Assembly: GCF_030704535.1 (NCBI RefSeq)
Contig: NC_081818.1
Location: forward strand, 943,001 to 1,007,000
Reading direction: 5' to 3'
DNA length: 64,000 bases
From: Vitis vinifera
Lineage: Eukaryota; Streptophyta; Magnoliopsida; Vitales; Vitaceae
Shown here one piece after another: positions 62,223-64,000 of the stretch. Position 1 is the first letter of the stretch; every line of letters starts with the position of its first letter. Position numbers and translations under genes: made by a program. The notes below the pieces were generated by a model. The model was given only the letters and a program-made list of their open reading frames with translations. It did no database searches and was not told the DNA's origin.

Positions 62223-63149
62223 TTACTCCTCGATCGTCAATTCCTCAAGGGGATTGAAGACTTGGATCTCAGAACATTTGCTAGGCAGTATCATGGGGCC
62301 AAGCCCTTGATCAAGTGAGTGTACATGCATTGGAAATTTACGCGCGACAACAACTGAATTTATGACCTCATCTGTTGGATGGAAGATGGAAAGAACCTCA
62401 AATCCTCGAAGATCACAAGGATCAATGACTGGATAGAGAAAAGCCCGAGCACCATGAGCACTCCTCAGCATCAAAAGCGCTCCTGGAGCCATGTGCTTAG
62501 CCAAATGATCCATCACCTGGATCTTCTCCTCCTTGTCCATACCAACCAAAGCTGCCAAGTAAACGACATCATACTCTTTCAACTCATTTGTCACATTCAT
62601 TATATCAGTAGTATGGAAGAGCATACGCTTGGAGAAGTCAGGATCGGATGAAACTAAGTGAGCAGCCATTGAATTGGCCGCTGGGTCAATGTCATAGTTG
62701 TGGAAGGAGGTTGTAGTGAGGTGATATGAGGCCAAGACGATCGAAGTGAGGGGCAGGGGCCCTGAGCCCACAAAGGCGATTTTGCTAGGGACATGGGTGC
62801 AGTTTTGACTAAGAAGGGTGAACTCAAGGAGGCTGAGCTTAAGGTAGTTTGAATAGTAAGGAAAAAGATTGAGATGGTCAAGGGGGTTCTCATATGATCC
62901 TAAGATGGTAGAGAAATGACCCTCCAAGAGCCCTTCAGCTTCCCCACAGAGCCTAATGAGCTTAGACCGCATTTCTTGCACCCTTTTGCACAGCTTGGTT
63001 ACATCAATGGGGCTCGGTGGCATGCACGTGCGGACTAGTTGGGTGAACAGCATGTTGACATCTTTGGATGGTTTCAGACTCTCAAGCCTCGAGATTTTCT
63101 CATACATCTCACAGACCTTTTCTACCAAAAGCTCATCCTGACAGCCCAT
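62223..63149 (-). CDS. NAS: Nicotianamine synthase (NAS)
   Basis: A single uninterrupted frame of 308 residues is seen, close to the usual length for plant NAS. The enzyme joins three S-adenosylmethionine molecules to make nicotianamine, the metal chelator that moves iron, zinc and copper in plants. Family blocks are visible: LFTQLVRTCMPP (34-45), EGLLEGHFS (72-80), NPLDHLNLFPYYSNYLKLS (88-106), the SAM-site region IAFVGSGPLPLTSIVLASYH (124-143), NYDIDPAAN (151-159), VVYLAALVGM (195-204) and LMLRSAHGARAFLYP (226-240). Plant NAS genes are typically intronless, as here. It is transcribed toward the KNOX gene and shares no promoter with it. Confidence 0.97.
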   Translation of the reverse strand: MGCQDELLVEKVCEMYEKISRLESLKPSKDVNMLFTQLVRTCMPPSPIDVTKLCKRVQEMRSKLIRLCGEAEGLLEGHFSTILGSYENPLDHLNLFPYYSNYLKLSLLEFTLLSQNCTHVPSKIAFVGSGPLPLTSIVLASYHLTTTSFHNYDIDPAANSMAAHLVSSDPDFSKRMLFHTTDIMNVTNELKEYDVVYLAALVGMDKEEKIQVMDHLAKHMAPGALLMLRSAHGARAFLYPVIDPCDLRGFEVLSIFHPTDEVINSVVVARKFPMHVHSLDQGLGPMILPSKCSEIQVFNPLEELTIEE

Positions 63150-63284
63150 GTCGACACTATGAGGTTAGGGGAAGTCTCTCCAAAGAAAAAAAAAACACAC
63201 ACCTACAAGCCCCCTTCCAAAGACAGTATTGAAATCACACTCTCCTCAAAAGTTCCACACAATCTCCAGCTCTCCATGAGGGTC

Positions 63285-63294
63285 CTTATTTATC
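63285..63294 (-). promoter_or_regulatory. TATA box of the nicotianamine synthase gene
   Basis: GATAAATAAG on the minus strand lies about 136 bp upstream of the ATG at 63149, a normal distance for a short leader. Confidence 0.65.
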
Positions 63295-64000
63295 GACACT
63301 CTGGTGGGGACCACACACAGAAAGCAAGAGGGCTGCTTCTTGTACCATTATTCATTAGGACCTTAAGTTTTTAATTGGGGAATTCAGTGAATTTCTTTTA
63401 TCTTTTTCCTTCTTTTCCCCCAAGACAGCCTGAGCTTCTAGAAATTGTATCTGGGGTGAATTCAGACTTCTCTTTTAACTATTCACCTCAGTCCTTACTA
63501 TGACTCAATTCCTTATCCCAACTTTGCTCTTCAAATTTTACATCAACTCGGTTTTTAGGGGCAAGCTCTCACCTTCCTCCCTTGCCAACTAAAGAAAAAA
63601 AAAACTGAGTTCTATTAAATCTTCTACTTGCTGCAATAGTGAAGAACTAGGCTAGTGGACCCCCACAAAATACATAGTTTTTCTTGGTAATTGGGATCAA
63701 ACCCCAGGATCACAAGGCCGAGGCATTTAAATTTCATGCAGTCACAAGGCCTCAGGTTCAACCCCATCTATTGTTTGTATTGATTCCAGAGAAACAAAAG
63801 TAGTTATTGCAGGTTGCAGCCCCATGAGGTGTAACAATCTGAAACTACATATGAAAGGACAATGATACTTCTATATATCTTTCCTTGCAGGTCCCCTTTT
63901 TTTGTTTGTTAAACCAGATTATTCAAATGTTGTTAACACAAAGGGCTAGTGTACTGAAGTGGATTATTCTTCTGTATATTAAATTCAATTGAATTCCCCT
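63295..64000. other. NAS upstream region and window edge
   Basis: No gene is seen. Around 63690-63770 lie a string 'gggatcaaaccccaggatcacaaggcc' (in part) and a nearby CACAAGGCC..AGGTTCAACCCC, which resemble a decayed tRNA-related B box or SINE. The evidence is too thin for a call. Confidence 0.4.

Noticed and set aside
62379..63141. Frames antisense to or in other phases of the NAS gene
   Set aside because: They overlap a full-length conserved NAS frame and are shadows.
63690..63780. tRNA B-box-like AGGTTCAACCCC and nearby repeat
   Set aside because: No A box at the right distance and no cloverleaf could be drawn; at most a decayed SINE fragment.

Overview
This is a plant nuclear genome window, from a eudicot and probably a woody one such as grapevine (Vitis). 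The family-level gene calls are secure; the genus is my inference from the style of the proteins and repeats. Coding exons are GC-moderate, and introns and spacers are very AT-rich with long A/T runs. Genes are split by GT-AG introns, and nothing prokaryotic is present.

Six host genes are supported. From left to right: (1) the 3' part of an INO80 chromatin-remodelling subunit B/IES2-like gene (<1-1968, +); (2) a complete RPAP3-like TPR co-chaperone gene (3249-15812, +, 12 coding exons, 488 codons); (3) a complete EFR3/SEMI-ROLLED LEAF2-type plasma-membrane scaffold gene (21728-29950, +, 20 coding exons, 1030 codons); (4) COX5C, cytochrome c oxidase subunit 5C (CDS 35164-35355, +), with a 3.5 kb leader intron in its 5' UTR; (5) a class I KNOX homeobox gene (48854-55446, +, 5 exons, 310 codons); (6) an intronless nicotianamine synthase gene (62223-63149, -). 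They are unrelated housekeeping, developmental and metal-homeostasis genes with no operon-like logic.

The largest mobile element is a 5'-truncated L1-type LINE (about 6498-12030, minus strand) inside intron 6 of the RPAP3-like gene. It still shows ORF1 (DUF4283-like), an endonuclease, a reverse transcriptase with FADD, a zf-RVT region, a short poly(A) tail and long diverged target-site duplications, but it is broken by TAG stops and frameshifts. Small non-autonomous DNA transposons are scattered elsewhere. A hAT/Mutator-like MITE lies in the INO80B intron. Tourist-like MITEs with TTA target duplications lie in the EFR3 intron (two abutting copies), at 46447, 47809 and 38235. A dispersed AT-rich ~300 bp repeat occurs three times.

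About 35.4-48.5 kb and 55.4-62.2 kb are gene-poor, AT-rich and filled with decayed repeats. No RNA genes or CRISPR arrays were seen. I did not find a convincing wholly new biological system. The most interesting local signals are the reiterated TGGGCY promoter modules of COX5C, the TAATG stop-restart junction of the LINE, a GC-AG intron in the RPAP3-like gene, the head-to-tail MITE pair that makes a near-perfect hairpin in the EFR3 intron, and a short uORF in the KNOX leader.
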